Made by a program: the position numbers and the translations under genes
The notes under the pieces: model-generated
Told to the model about the DNA's origin: nothing
What the model saw: only the letters and a program-made list of their open reading frames with translations
Database searches by the model: none
Shown here: positions 8,342 through 17,392 of the stretch, piece after piece
Layout: each line of letters opens with the position of its first letter
Numbering within the stretch: position 1 is the stretch's first letter
Assembly (NCBI GenBank): GCA_009779925.1
Contig: WRAZ01000003.1
Location: 1-64,000 of the forward strand
Length of the DNA stretch: 64,000 bases
From: Chitinivibrionia bacterium
GTDB taxonomy: Bacteria > Fibrobacterota > Chitinivibrionia > Chitinivibrionales > Chitinivibrionaceae
Direction: 5' to 3'

Positions 8342-11300
8342 ATGAAAAATGTTAGGTTTTTGGGATTTTGTGCGGCACTTTTGGTGCTTGCTTTTTCTGC
8401 GACTGATATTTACGCGCAACGCGACAGAGAAGCAGAAAGAAGAGAGAGAGAGCGTCAGGAGCTTCAGCGGAGGCTTGAGCAAATGCAGAGAGACCGCGCT
8501 CGCGAGGAAGCAAGAATTGAGCAGGCGGTAGGTCCCATTGCGGGAACCGAGCAGACAATCGCTCAGTGGCAGGACTTTTATGACAGAAGTTGCGTCGGTG
8601 AGAACGCAAGAGGCGGTCGTCAGCGTTGTGCGGACGCGCTTTATTCTGTTGCGGAAGGTCTTTACAGGGATGAGAGAGACGGATTTATCAGGGCGCAAGG
8701 TCAATATGAAATTGATTTTGCTCGTTGGGAAAGAGCGCGTGTAGGACCGAGACCTGTAATGCCCAGACCTAATTATGAAAGGTCGCTTCGTACGTTTCAG
8801 ACTGTAGCGGAAAGATATAACGGTACCAACAGAGCGCCTATGGCTTGGCTTGAAATCGGCGGCATATATATGATTGACGGAGACCTTACAAGAGCAAGAG
8901 CGGCGTTTGAGCAACTTGTCAGAAGGTATCCGAATGACCGTCGTGCTTCGGCGGCGCATTTCAGAATTGCAGAAATTTGTTTCGGCGACCTTCGCGACTT
9001 TAACTGTGCACTCAATCACCTTAATCAGATAAATCCCGAACACATTACGCCCGACATACGCGAGATGGCGCATTTCAGACGTGCGGAAATACATCATAAC
9101 CGCGGCGACTTGGACGAAGCGGTTAATCTTTACGGCGAATACGTGGACAGATGTGCGCGCAGAGAGTTTCCCCGTTGCGAACTTCGCTCGGAAGCAATTG
9201 AAAATATGGCTATAGCGTTTTCCGATATGGCAAACGGCGCGGATGCGGCAATCGCTTATTTTGCAAGAGTGGGAGCGCGTCCTTTTGAAGATACAATTCT
9301 GTTCAGAATAGGTATGAGAAACTTTGACCACGGACAATTTGAACAGTCAATCGTAGCGCTTAACAGAGCGATAGAGCGTTTCCCGAACTTTGCGGAGGCT
9401 CCGAGAGCGCAAATGAACATAGTGAGCGCTCATCTTATTCGTACTCGTCCCGTTGACGCAAACAATGCGCGCGAAAGATTGGTTGAACGTTTCAGCCCCG
9501 GCACTCCTTGGGCTCAGGCAAACAGAGGAAATTCGGTCGCTTTGGCGGTTGCTCAGGATATGGTAAAACAGTCGTTGGGCTCCATTGCGGTTTATCATCA
9601 CGCCCTTGCTCAACAAGCGACAGATCCGCAAGTTGCAAGAGGACACTATGAAAAAGCGATTGTTGCCTACGAAAGAGTTATACGCGACTTCCCGCAAGAT
9701 TTGTGGATGGTTTACGAATTTAACTTTAACCTTGCAGAAGCGCTTATGGCGGTCGGACGTTTTGAAGACGCGGCTGTAAGATACAATTTGGTCGCGTTTG
9801 CAAACTTGGCGTCATTCCCTGTTTTCAGAGCGGACATTGACACTATCGGTATGAGCGCGGCGGAAATCGAAAGAATGAGAACTGAAGGTGCGGCTCGCAC
9901 ATCTCCGATAAATATTTCTCAGGGAGACGCAGGTTGGGGCGCGGTTGTTGCGCTTGACACTTTACGCAGAGTGCAGATTGCACAGGGAAGTTTGAACGAA
10001 CAGCAAGCGTATGCGCTTCCGATAACAAGAAGATTGCTTACTACAATAAGCGAATTCCAACAAAGGTTCCCGCAGGACGCAAAGGCGGCAGAAGCGCTTT
10101 ATGCGGCGGCAAGCATTCACTTCGACGGCTCGAATTACGTGGAAGCGATTTCAATGTCGCATAGAATTCTTGCGGCTTACGGTGCGGCAGATACGGCAAT
10201 GTGGAGACAGGCGACCAAGCTTGCGGCTGACTCTTACGCCCGAAACGAACAATTTGACGAAGCGGTTGCAAAATACGATGCTCTTATAGCTCGAACCCGA
10301 AACAACCCGGAGCTTCTGCAAACATACGTGGATTTGTCGGCGGCGGCAATTTTCCAAAAAGCAACTCGTATGAGAGAACGCAGGCAAATTGCGCAATCGG
10401 CGGCGGAATTCCAGACAATAGTGGTAAGATACCCTGCTTCTACAGTTGCGCCTCTCGGTTGGTTTGAGGCGGCGGTAACTTTTGAAGGCGCGGATTCTGC
10501 GGCTCAGGCGGCGCGGATTTTCAGAGAATTTCCGACAAGGTTCCCAAGACACGAACTTGTTCAGAGAGCATTTGTTCGTTCGGGTGAAAACTTTGCAAAA
10601 GCCGAATTGTTTACCGAAGCCGGTGAAATTATGAGATTAGCGGCGCAAACGGTTAATGAGTCCGAGTTCTCCATCGGTGCGCTCGGCGTTGCGGCAGGCT
10701 ACTTCAGAAGCGCAGGTCAGCTCGAAACCGTGGGAGATATGTATTATCAGATTTTCAGAATGTTCCCGACAGACGCGCAGGCACCTCAGGCGTTGTATAA
10801 CGCAGGTCTTGCTTACGAAGAAGCGCAAAACTTCAGACGAGCAATCGAGGTTTATACAATTTTGGGAACAAGATACGTAGAAAGCGAATTTGCACCGTCG
10901 GGTTATTTCTCAATCGGTCTTGCTTACGAGCAAATGGGCGATTTGGTCAGAATGGCGGAAGCGTTTGTTAGTTATGCACGCAGATTTACATCTAACCGCG
11001 ACAGCCAAATGAAGGCGTTGAACAGAGCGGGCGGTGCATTCAGAGATTTGGGAAGAATGCCTGAATCGGAAGAGAACTTCCTTTTGGCAACGCAGATATT
11101 TGCACGTTTCAGAGAGAGCGACGCGCTTTCAAATGAGGACGGCGCTATAGCATTCTTCAACTTGGCGGAAATTCAGCGTTCAAGATTTGAACAGATGACT
11201 TTGACGGGAAGAAATCAGCGTGATGTTGAGGCGGCGGCAAGAAGAAAACAGGAGTCGTTCCAGCAACTTGCGGAAACATATATGAGCGCGGCGGCTTTGG

Positions 11301-12106
11301 CTATTGCCGAGTGGACTATTCGCTCAATACAGTCGGTTGGTCTCGCTTCTAAAGCGTATGCAGACGCTTTCCGTAATCAGACGCTTTTCGGAAACAACGA
11401 CGTTCAGATGGGAACACGAATTCAGATATTGAGCGGTGGCGTTCATCAGTTCTACGACGAGGCTATAACGAATTTTGCCCGAGCGGTTCAGTTTGCTCGT
11501 GAGGCGGGTATTCAGGCGTCATTTGTGAATGATGCGGAATTGTACTTGTCGCAAATGTGGTTTATGAAAGGTTATGCGTTCCAAGAAGCGGGAACAATGG
11601 TGCGTAATACGCCGATGCCCAGAGGCTTGGACGAAGAAGAAGAAATGGCGTTTATCGATATGGTCGAAGAGTTTTACTTGAACTTTGTAAAACAGGCGTT
11701 GCCCGTGTTTGTAAACAGTATCGACAATCTTACGGCGCTTTTTGTCGGCAAAAACGAGTGGACGGACAGCATTCAGGGACGTATCGGCATTTTGGCGGCG
11801 GAACTTGAACTTGCAGGCTTTTCTTTCGGCGAGATTGCTCAGGCGGAAGTGGATTTGAACGCAGAACGCGCTCAAGCGAGAGCAGACGGTCGATTTGTCG
11901 TGATTACAGCGGCTGAACTTGCAAGAAGAGAAGCGCGTAGCGAACACGACCAAGCGATGATGGCTATAAACAGCATAGTTGCAAGCAATATGACTGTCAG
12001 CGAAAAATTGTCTTCTTTGGCGTCGCGCAGAACAAATGCGGAAAGAGCTACGGCTCAGGAGGCGGCTCGTATAACGGAACTCAGAAGACAACTTGGATTG
12101 AATTAA
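8342..12106 (+). CDS. Large exported TPR protein of an Agl/Glt- or Tol-like envelope machine
   Basis: A 1254-residue protein with a Sec signal peptide (about 1-25, ending in DIYAQ). A highly charged Arg/Glu coiled-coil stretch covers about 26-65. Many tetratricopeptide repeats follow through about residue 930, visible as recurring patterns such as FAEAPRAQMNIVSAHL and PQALYNAGLAYEEAQNFRRA. The last 250 residues are helical and charged. It should sit in the periplasm as a scaffold. It is followed 54 bases later by TolQ-, ExbD- and AgmX-like genes, an order seen in Fibrobacterota and resembling the aglT/aglR/aglS arrangement of myxobacteria. A role in envelope integrity or gliding-type transport is inferred from context. 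Confidence 0.85.
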   Translation: MKNVRFLGFCAALLVLAFSATDIYAQRDREAERRERERQELQRRLEQMQRDRAREEARIEQAVGPIAGTEQTIAQWQDFYDRSCVGENARGGRQRCADALYSVAEGLYRDERDGFIRAQGQYEIDFARWERARVGPRPVMPRPNYERSLRTFQTVAERYNGTNRAPMAWLEIGGIYMIDGDLTRARAAFEQLVRRYPNDRRASAAHFRIAEICFGDLRDFNCALNHLNQINPEHITPDIREMAHFRRAEIHHNRGDLDEAVNLYGEYVDRCARREFPRCELRSEAIENMAIAFSDMANGADAAIAYFARVGARPFEDTILFRIGMRNFDHGQFEQSIVALNRAIERFPNFAEAPRAQMNIVSAHLIRTRPVDANNARERLVERFSPGTPWAQANRGNSVALAVAQDMVKQSLGSIAVYHHALAQQATDPQVARGHYEKAIVAYERVIRDFPQDLWMVYEFNFNLAEALMAVGRFEDAAVRYNLVAFANLASFPVFRADIDTIGMSAAEIERMRTEGAARTSPINISQGDAGWGAVVALDTLRRVQIAQGSLNEQQAYALPITRRLLTTISEFQQRFPQDAKAAEALYAAASIHFDGSNYVEAISMSHRILAAYGAADTAMWRQATKLAADSYARNEQFDEAVAKYDALIARTRNNPELLQTYVDLSAAAIFQKATRMRERRQIAQSAAEFQTIVVRYPASTVAPLGWFEAAVTFEGADSAAQAARIFREFPTRFPRHELVQRAFVRSGENFAKAELFTEAGEIMRLAAQTVNESEFSIGALGVAAGYFRSAGQLETVGDMYYQIFRMFPTDAQAPQALYNAGLAYEEAQNFRRAIEVYTILGTRYVESEFAPSGYFSIGLAYEQMGDLVRMAEAFVSYARRFTSNRDSQMKALNRAGGAFRDLGRMPESEENFLLATQIFARFRESDALSNEDGAIAFFNLAEIQRSRFEQMTLTGRNQRDVEAAARRKQESFQQLAETYMSAAALAIAEWTIRSIQSVGLASKAYADAFRNQTLFGNNDVQMGTRIQILSGGVHQFYDEAITNFARAVQFAREAGIQASFVNDAELYLSQMWFMKGYAFQEAGTMVRNTPMPRGLDEEEEMAFIDMVEEFYLNFVKQALPVFVNSIDNLTALFVGKNEWTDSIQGRIGILAAELELAGFSFGEIAQAEVDLNAERAQARADGRFVVITAAELARREARSEHDQAMMAINSIVASNMTVSEKLSSLASRRTNAERATAQEAARITELRRQLGLN

Positions 12107-12160
12107 AAGAGAAAATGGATACAATAAATAAACTAATAACTAACCTTAGGAGGGTTTAAA

Positions 12161-12796
12161 ATGGAATTGTTTTTACAATTTGTGTGGGAAGGGTTCAAAC
12201 CGGAAAACGGCGGTACTTGGGCTCAGGTGTGGATACTTTTTATGGGACTTTTCGGACTTGGCTTTGTTATCGAAAGAGTGATTTATTTGTGGTTCACTGC
12301 AGGTAATACCGAAAAATTTATGGGAGATTTACAGCGTTTTATCAAAGCGGAAAAGTGGGATGAGGCGCTTAAATATACTAAGTCGAAACCCAAAATGCCG
12401 CTTGCAAAAGCAGTTTCAATTATTATCCAAAACCGCGATGCAGGTTCAAAGAAAATCCAAAAGGCTATCGACGAGGTTTTCTTGGGCGATGCTCCGAATA
12501 TCAACAAAAACGTTAACATTATTGCTATGTTCGGTAATACTGCTTCGATGGTTGGTCTTATGGGAACGATTTTCGGTCTTATGATGTCGTTTGACGCGGT
12601 GGCGAACGCTCCTGCGGCTCAGCGTGCGACAGAATTGGCGAGAGGTATTTCTATCTCTATGTCAACGACACTTTTCGGTTTGACGTGCGCTATTCCTTTG
12701 ATTATTGCTCAGGCGATTATTTCATCAAGGTCAGATAAAGTTCTTTCCGAATTGGATGAAAAAACGGCAAAATTAGTAAATCTTATTGAAGCATAA
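12161..12796 (+). CDS. MotA/TolQ/ExbB proton channel family protein
   Basis: A 211-residue inner-membrane protein with the MotA/TolQ/ExbB architecture. One helix near residues 24-45 is followed by a cytoplasmic helical domain (about 50-115). Two further helices occupy about 120-150 (NIIAMFGNTASMVGLMGTIF) and 165-195, with the conserved LMGTIFGLMMSF and TLFGLTCAIP elements. With the ExbD-like products downstream it should form a proton-driven stator that energises the periplasmic AgmX/TonB protein. AGGAGG sits just upstream of ATG 12161. It could equally be called AglR or TolQ. Sequence alone does not separate these. Confidence 0.93.
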   Translation: MELFLQFVWEGFKPENGGTWAQVWILFMGLFGLGFVIERVIYLWFTAGNTEKFMGDLQRFIKAEKWDEALKYTKSKPKMPLAKAVSIIIQNRDAGSKKIQKAIDEVFLGDAPNINKNVNIIAMFGNTASMVGLMGTIFGLMMSFDAVANAPAAQRATELARGISISMSTTLFGLTCAIPLIIAQAIISSRSDKVLSELDEKTAKLVNLIEA

Positions 12797-12828
12797 GCGG
12801 ACCTTTTAAAGAAAGAAGGTGTTTGTCT

Positions 12829-13782
12829 ATGGCAAATAAGATAAGAAAAAGAGTAAGGGATGCAGACGATTTAGATTTGACCATTTTTATGGCTCTAATG
12901 GTCTGTCTCATCCCTGTATTGTTGTCTATGGCTGAGTTTGCGAGAATGGCGACTGTTGATATTTCTCTTCCGAGAGGTCGCGGCTCACAAACGGAATCGA
13001 CACAGTCGGAACAGCCGCAAGAGGAGCCGAACAAGCTCATTCTTACGGTTATGGTTTCGGACTCTGCGATTACCGTAGGCGCAAGAGACGGTTTTGTTCT
13101 TCCGTCGATTATATATAGGGAGTTTCACGATTACCGCTCAAGAATTGACGGCTTTGAACTCAGAGACGTGGAATTTAACCCGAGATTATTGGACAGAAGG
13201 ACCGGGCAATACGCTAATATGCCTATTCACCCGCTTTTGGGAATACCATTTGCGAAACAGGACAGAACGGAAATTCGTTTGATTGCTTATAATGTGGATG
13301 ATTCCGAAGCAATGAATTTCACAACGCCTGTTATGGGGTACTATTCTATTCCGAGACGTGATGCGGCGGGCAGAGTGGTATATGACGGTAATGACTTACT
13401 TGTGCAGGAAAACGGTATGATTATCGAAAACTTGGAAGTCGGTATGCAGGTTTATTCGCTTACCACTCAGTTTTCTACAACCGTTTTGGGAGTCAGAGAT
13501 GCGTCCGAAGAAGGTGCAACGGAAATTCCGAACAGACGTTTAATCACTATCGAAAATCTTGACGATTTTGAAAAACGCCCTGTGTCGGCTTACGACTTGC
13601 TTAAGTCGCTTTTGGTGCAAATTCGTGAGCGGTTTCCCGATGTTGACGACAGAGATGACGTGATAATTGCGGCTGATGACCACATTATCTACGACAAAAT
13701 AATTCAGGTTATGGACGTTGCAAGGAGTGCAAATCTCACCAATATTTCCATAGCGCGATTTAGAGAACAAGGACAGGACTAA
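12829..13782 (+). CDS. ExbD/TolR family protein, long form
   Basis: A 317-residue protein, about twice the length of a standard ExbD. The N-terminus has a basic cytoplasmic start (MANKIRKRVRDADDLD) and one transmembrane helix (about 20-38), with the conserved aspartate region just before it. The periplasmic part begins with a disordered Gln/Glu/Ser stretch. It ends with the typical ExbD/TolR fold, seen as DDVIIAADDHIIYDKIIQVM near 280-299. The middle 130 residues are an insertion without a recognised domain. ATG 12829 is chosen for its AAGGTG site. It works with the TolQ-like channel and the second, shorter ExbD that follows. Confidence 0.88.
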   Translation: MANKIRKRVRDADDLDLTIFMALMVCLIPVLLSMAEFARMATVDISLPRGRGSQTESTQSEQPQEEPNKLILTVMVSDSAITVGARDGFVLPSIIYREFHDYRSRIDGFELRDVEFNPRLLDRRTGQYANMPIHPLLGIPFAKQDRTEIRLIAYNVDDSEAMNFTTPVMGYYSIPRRDAAGRVVYDGNDLLVQENGMIIENLEVGMQVYSLTTQFSTTVLGVRDASEEGATEIPNRRLITIENLDDFEKRPVSAYDLLKSLLVQIRERFPDVDDRDDVIIAADDHIIYDKIIQVMDVARSANLTNISIARFREQGQD

Positions 13783-13797
13783 GAAAGGAGGAAAACG

Positions 13798-14295
13798 ATG
13801 GCTAGACGTAGTATCAAACCAAAAAAGAAAGTGCCGATGAATATGGCGGCTATGATGGACGTAATGACAGTTTTGTTGTTATTCCTTCTTCAAAGTTTTT
13901 CGGCGGATGGTTCTATGTTAACCAACGCGGATAACTTGCAGTTGCCTAACTCAATATCGAACGAAAGACCGGTGGACTTGCCGTTTCAGATAGCGGTTAC
14001 CGAGGATGCTATTATTGTTGACAACGTTGCGATAGAAGATACCAGAGCGCTTGCGTCAAGAGATTTCTATGAGTTTATGGCGGACACCAATACCGCGCTT
14101 GACATAGCTTTGAGAGAAAAAATGTCGCAACAAATAGAATTGGTGAGAATAGGCGCGCTGACTGAGGTGAGGGATGACGTCATTGTTCAGGTCGATAAGA
14201 ATTTAGGTTTGAACGTGATGTATAAAGTAATGACGGTTTCAGGAAGACAGGGCTTCAGTAGAATGAGGTTCGCGGTAATGATGAGGGAGCAATAA
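13798..14295 (+). CDS. ExbD/TolR family protein, short form
   Basis: A 165-residue ExbD-like protein preceded by a strong AAAGGAGG site. It has a basic start (ARRSIKPKKKVPMN). One transmembrane helix (about 17-40) contains the conserved aspartate in AAMMDVMTVLLLFLLQSF, which carries protons in this family. A periplasmic domain ends in a strand-helix (DVIVQVDKNLGLNVMYKVMT). Two ExbD genes after one TolQ gene is the usual arrangement of Agl- and Tol-like stators in Fibrobacterota. The next gene begins two bases after its stop, so translation is probably coupled. Confidence 0.92.
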   Translation: MARRSIKPKKKVPMNMAAMMDVMTVLLLFLLQSFSADGSMLTNADNLQLPNSISNERPVDLPFQIAVTEDAIIVDNVAIEDTRALASRDFYEFMADTNTALDIALREKMSQQIELVRIGALTEVRDDVIVQVDKNLGLNVMYKVMTVSGRQGFSRMRFAVMMREQ

Positions 14296-14296
14296 T

Positions 14297-15535
14297 ATGG
14301 CATATCAAGTAAAATTAAAGAGGATTACCGAAAAAGATATTCTCGACAAAGTTGTTGCTGAAATCGTGAAATCGTCGGGCGCATCCTCGGAAAAAGTAGC
14401 AGAGTCGCTTTCTTCGCAGGCGTGGACTTCCATTGGCAGAAATTTTGACAGAGTTCGCGCAAAAGAACTTCGTGCAAATTACGAGGCGTTGGGAGCGAAA
14501 GTTCAGTCGATTGACTTGGACGACCTTGACGAGGACGAGGAAGAAGACGAAGGCAGAGTTCGCTCGCAAGACGAATTCGTAAAGATGCTTAACGCGAGAG
14601 GCGACATCTTTGAAGTCGAAGACGATTCCAAAAAGACTAAGATTATATTCCCGATACTTTTTGTTCTCGGTATTTTCTTGAGTTGGTATATGGCAGTAAT
14701 TTTTGAAATAGAAATTGTTGCTGTGGACTTTTACGAAAGACATATCAGAGAGCATACAGTTACAATGGCGGAAGTTGTAAGAGAAGCAATCAGAGAACCT
14801 GAACCGGATCCTGAGCCTACTCCTACTCCACAGCGTGAAGAGCAACGTCCGCAACAACGTCAGGGAACTGCCGCGCCTACAGGCGGTGGCGGCGACCCGA
14901 GGTCGAGAATTGCTCGTCAGGGCGTTTTGGGAGTATTGTCGGGTGCGGTAGCGACTAACGTTGCGGGTGCTCAAGGTCAAGGCGGTTTTGCCGCGGGTAT
15001 TGACGCTATTATTTCGGGTGCAGGCGGACTTCAGGCAGGCGGCGGAGGCGGTACAGGTCGTGCAGGTGCAGGCGGTATCGGTTTTGGCGGCGGTATGGGG
15101 TCGGGCTTTGGCGGCGGAACGGGCGGTGTTGACGGCTTGGCAGGTCTTATGGGCGGCGGAGGCGGCAATATGCAGTTTGAGCGAAGAGCCGAAGTAAGAG
15201 TAAGAGAACCGGCGGCGGCGACAGGAGCAGGACTTACGGGCGGTCGTTCGAGAGCGGAAATTATGCGGGTTGTGCGCCAAAATATGGCTAGCTTGCAACA
15301 CGCATATAACCAGCGTCTCAGAGATAACCCCGGAATGCAGGGTCGTGTAACGGTAAAATGGGCAATTGACGAATTTGGGAATGTTATTCACGCCCAGTTG
15401 GTCAGTTCAACAATTGGTGATGATATTTTTGAGCAAACGGTAGTGAGCCGAATAAGAAGTTGGGTCTTCGGGAGAATAAATATCCCGGGAGACGTGACGG
15501 AAGTGGAATACCCGTTTGTATTTACACCGAATTAA
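14297..15535 (+). CDS. AgmX/PglI-type TonB family protein
   Basis: A 412-residue energy-transducing protein. Residues 1-85 form a cytoplasmic domain with the look of a small regulatory or ribosomal-L7/L12-type fold. An acidic run (DDLDEDEEEDEG) follows near 75-86. A transmembrane helix at about 113-133 leads to a Pro/Glu/Gln linker and a long Gly-rich stretch (about 190-295). The C-terminal 90 residues match the AgmX/PglI C-terminal domain: RSRAEIMRVVRQNMASLQHA, then a TonB-like RVTVKWAIDEFGNV. In myxobacteria AgmX is a gliding motor component. Here it probably spans the periplasm and passes force from the TolQ/ExbD stator to outer-membrane partners. Confidence 0.9.
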   Translation: MAYQVKLKRITEKDILDKVVAEIVKSSGASSEKVAESLSSQAWTSIGRNFDRVRAKELRANYEALGAKVQSIDLDDLDEDEEEDEGRVRSQDEFVKMLNARGDIFEVEDDSKKTKIIFPILFVLGIFLSWYMAVIFEIEIVAVDFYERHIREHTVTMAEVVREAIREPEPDPEPTPTPQREEQRPQQRQGTAAPTGGGGDPRSRIARQGVLGVLSGAVATNVAGAQGQGGFAAGIDAIISGAGGLQAGGGGGTGRAGAGGIGFGGGMGSGFGGGTGGVDGLAGLMGGGGGNMQFERRAEVRVREPAAATGAGLTGGRSRAEIMRVVRQNMASLQHAYNQRLRDNPGMQGRVTVKWAIDEFGNVIHAQLVSSTIGDDIFEQTVVSRIRSWVFGRINIPGDVTEVEYPFVFTPN

Positions 15536-15563
15536 AAAAATTTAAGAAGGAGTTTGTTTTAGT

Positions 15564-16985
15564 ATGTTTAAAAAAATTGTAGCAGGGGTAGCGCTTGCAG
15601 GAATTGCGTTTGTGGCGTTTGCAACAGATGCAAGAATTGAGACGATGGGCGGTACCGACCGCTTCTTTATGGACGAGATGTCCATCCACAGAAATCCGGC
15701 AAATATGGGCTTGTTCGGCAATATTATGTACGGTTCTTATGGAAGTATTACAAGAACCCCAAATCGTGAGTGGGAAAGCGGTATAGATTGGCGTCCCGAA
15801 CAACCGTTTTTCGGCGGTGCTATTTCTTTCGGACAAAGAGAGGAAGACCAACGTAAGTTTACTATCGGTGCAACATTTAACAGAGTGGATTCCGCTCTTA
15901 ATCTTGTAGCATTCAATATTAACGAGTTGGGTTTGAGAACTGTCAGAACGGGTACTGTTCCACAGCCACATAACAGAGCTTTGGTTTTTGCAGGAGAAGA
16001 TATCACAGTTGTTCGTCGCAATCCATTTGGAGCCGGAGCAGATGGTATTTTGTATAGTCCGTCTGATATTGAGTTCCTTGGAAAAGTTGACTTGATGTTT
16101 TCTAAAACTCTTCCGAATGGAACTACTGTAGGTTTGGGTACATATATTGCGTTTCAAAACGGTGCGCCGCGCCATTTGATTGCAAACGTGAGTGGTTTTG
16201 GAGAAGCCGAACTCAACAAGAGCGACTTAACAAACAGATTTATTAAGGGAAATATCGGTGTGAATACTCCGATAGGAGACGGTGTTGATTTGGATGCGTC
16301 AATTGGTATCTCTACCCTTACATTAGAAGGTGCTTTGATAGAAGATGGATCAATACCAAGAGACGTGAACAGATTTCACCGTGTTGCGGATAATGACGTT
16401 GGTGTACACGTAGATGTTCGTATGTTTGCTGACCTTCCCGCAATTAACGGTGCGTTTGTGCCGAGCTTGCGTGCGGATATAGTAAACTACGGCGATGATG
16501 AGCGTCTTGTAAATTTCAGCGCAGGTGTAGGTCTTAACGTAAACATCGACCGCGGTTTCTTCTGGACAGGTTTTTATGGTTTGTATAACAGCAAATCTCA
16601 CGCTTTGCTCAGCGGTGAAGTACGTAATGTTGGTCGTGACGGCATAATAGCCGACGGCGATATGCCGAGATTTGGTTCTAAAGATATGATGGGTGGAAAA
16701 ATTGGTTTCGGTATTGAAAGAAACGTTCTTACCGACTGGTTTATTCTTCGTGTCGGCGGTGCAAAACTTCTTGCAAAAGAATCATTCGGTAGCAACCAAG
16801 GCTCTCGTTGGGTTGAAACCAATGATATTGACCACGTATCTCTTGGTATGGGTGTAAATATTGAAAATCGTTTGAAAATCGATTTCACGATTGCTCAAAA
16901 CCTTCCCTATACTTTCACGAGCTTGTTTTCAAGTGGCGGAAATCCGTATCTTGCAAGCCGTGTCAGCGCAGTATTTGCGTTCTGA
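15564..16985 (+). CDS. Outer-membrane beta-barrel protein (OmpP1/FadL-like or PorV-like)
   Basis: A 473-residue protein with a signal peptide ending near FATDA (about residue 21). The mature start (RIETMGGTDRFFMDEMSIHRNPANMG) resembles the N-terminus of OmpP1/FadL and PorV-type barrels, where the Asn-Pro-Ala motif is conserved. Alternating strands fill the rest. The last residues (ASRVSAVFAF) give the aromatic-terminated final strand recognised by BamA. It is the last gene of the envelope operon, 28 bases behind AgmX with AAGAAGGAG upstream, and is closed by a strong terminator. It may be the outer-membrane partner of the machine. A transport substrate cannot be read from the sequence. Confidence 0.85.
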   Translation: MFKKIVAGVALAGIAFVAFATDARIETMGGTDRFFMDEMSIHRNPANMGLFGNIMYGSYGSITRTPNREWESGIDWRPEQPFFGGAISFGQREEDQRKFTIGATFNRVDSALNLVAFNINELGLRTVRTGTVPQPHNRALVFAGEDITVVRRNPFGAGADGILYSPSDIEFLGKVDLMFSKTLPNGTTVGLGTYIAFQNGAPRHLIANVSGFGEAELNKSDLTNRFIKGNIGVNTPIGDGVDLDASIGISTLTLEGALIEDGSIPRDVNRFHRVADNDVGVHVDVRMFADLPAINGAFVPSLRADIVNYGDDERLVNFSAGVGLNVNIDRGFFWTGFYGLYNSKSHALLSGEVRNVGRDGIIADGDMPRFGSKDMMGGKIGFGIERNVLTDWFILRVGGAKLLAKESFGSNQGSRWVETNDIDHVSLGMGVNIENRLKIDFTIAQNLPYTFTSLFSSGGNPYLASRVSAVFAF

Positions 16986-17016
16986 GAAATCGGAAACGAG
17001 ATTACAGAAAAAAATG

Positions 17017-17045
17017 CAGGAGCGAATTTTCGCTCCTGTTTTTTT
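17017..17045 (+). terminator. Strong rho-independent terminator of the envelope operon
   Basis: An eight-pair perfect stem (CAGGAGCG at 17017-17024 with CGCTCCTG at 17031-17038) encloses a six-base loop and is followed by seven T residues. It lies 31 bases behind the outer-membrane protein gene. Confidence 0.92.
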
Positions 17046-17048
17046 CTT

Positions 17049-17119
17049 GTAGGGGCGTATTGCATACGCCCAATTAAAACACAATAATAAAAATAAGGGC
17101 GTATGCAATACGCCCCTAC
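17049..17119. repeat. REPIN-like inverted pair of GTAG palindromes (intergenic)
   Basis: Two perfect 23-bp inverted arms lie at 17049-17071 and 17097-17119, around a 25-bp A-rich spacer. Each arm begins, read inward, with GTAG followed by an imperfect palindrome GGGCGTATTGCATACGCCC. This is the architecture of REPIN elements. It sits between the envelope-operon terminator and the end of the flagellar operon. Confidence 0.85.
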
Positions 17120-17121
17120 GA

Positions 17122-17388
17122 TTATATGCTCTTATGCGCTTTATATACCCACGCTAAAACTTCGGCTACTGCTTTGTATAGTTCGGGCGGGATTTCTCGG
17201 TCTAACTCTATTTCGCTTAAAACTTCGACCAATGCCTTGTCTTCGTAAATCGGAATTTCGTTATCTTTTGCCTTTTCTATTATTTTTTCGGCAACATTTC
17301 CCGCTCCTTTTGCAACGACTTTCGGAGAAACGTCTTTTTCTTCGTCGTATTGGAGGGCTACTGATTTTTTTGCTTCTTTTTTAAGCAT
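17122..17388 (-). CDS. FlhB C-terminal domain homologue (FhlB/FlhB2 type)
   Basis: An 88-residue protein that matches only the cytoplasmic C-terminal domain of FlhB/YscU export-switch proteins. The hallmark pattern is present: SVALQYDEEKDVSPKVVAKG, then an AEKI(I)EKAK helix, EIPIYEDKALVEVL and a C-terminal IPPELYKAVAEVLAWVY. The autocleavage motif NPTH is absent, as usual for stand-alone versions. These small proteins accompany FliK-like proteins in flagellar operons and can replace the FlhB tail. ATG 17388 is preferred over an upstream TTG. It overlaps no coding sequence of the FliK-like gene, whose stop codon lies four bases upstream. Confidence 0.88.
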   Translation of the reverse strand: MLKKEAKKSVALQYDEEKDVSPKVVAKGAGNVAEKIIEKAKDNEIPIYEDKALVEVLSEIELDREIPPELYKAVAEVLAWVYKAHKSI

Positions 17389-17392
17389 TTTT

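Noticed and set aside
8252-9337. A 361-codon open frame on the minus strand
   Set aside because: It lies antisense to the TPR gene, has a Ser/Arg/Phe-rich composition typical of shadow frames, and has no ribosome site or family resemblance.
14315-15391. A 358-codon open frame on the minus strand
   Set aside because: It is antisense to the AgmX gene. Its Cys/Ser/Thr/Ala-rich sequence is just the reverse reading of Gly-rich codons.
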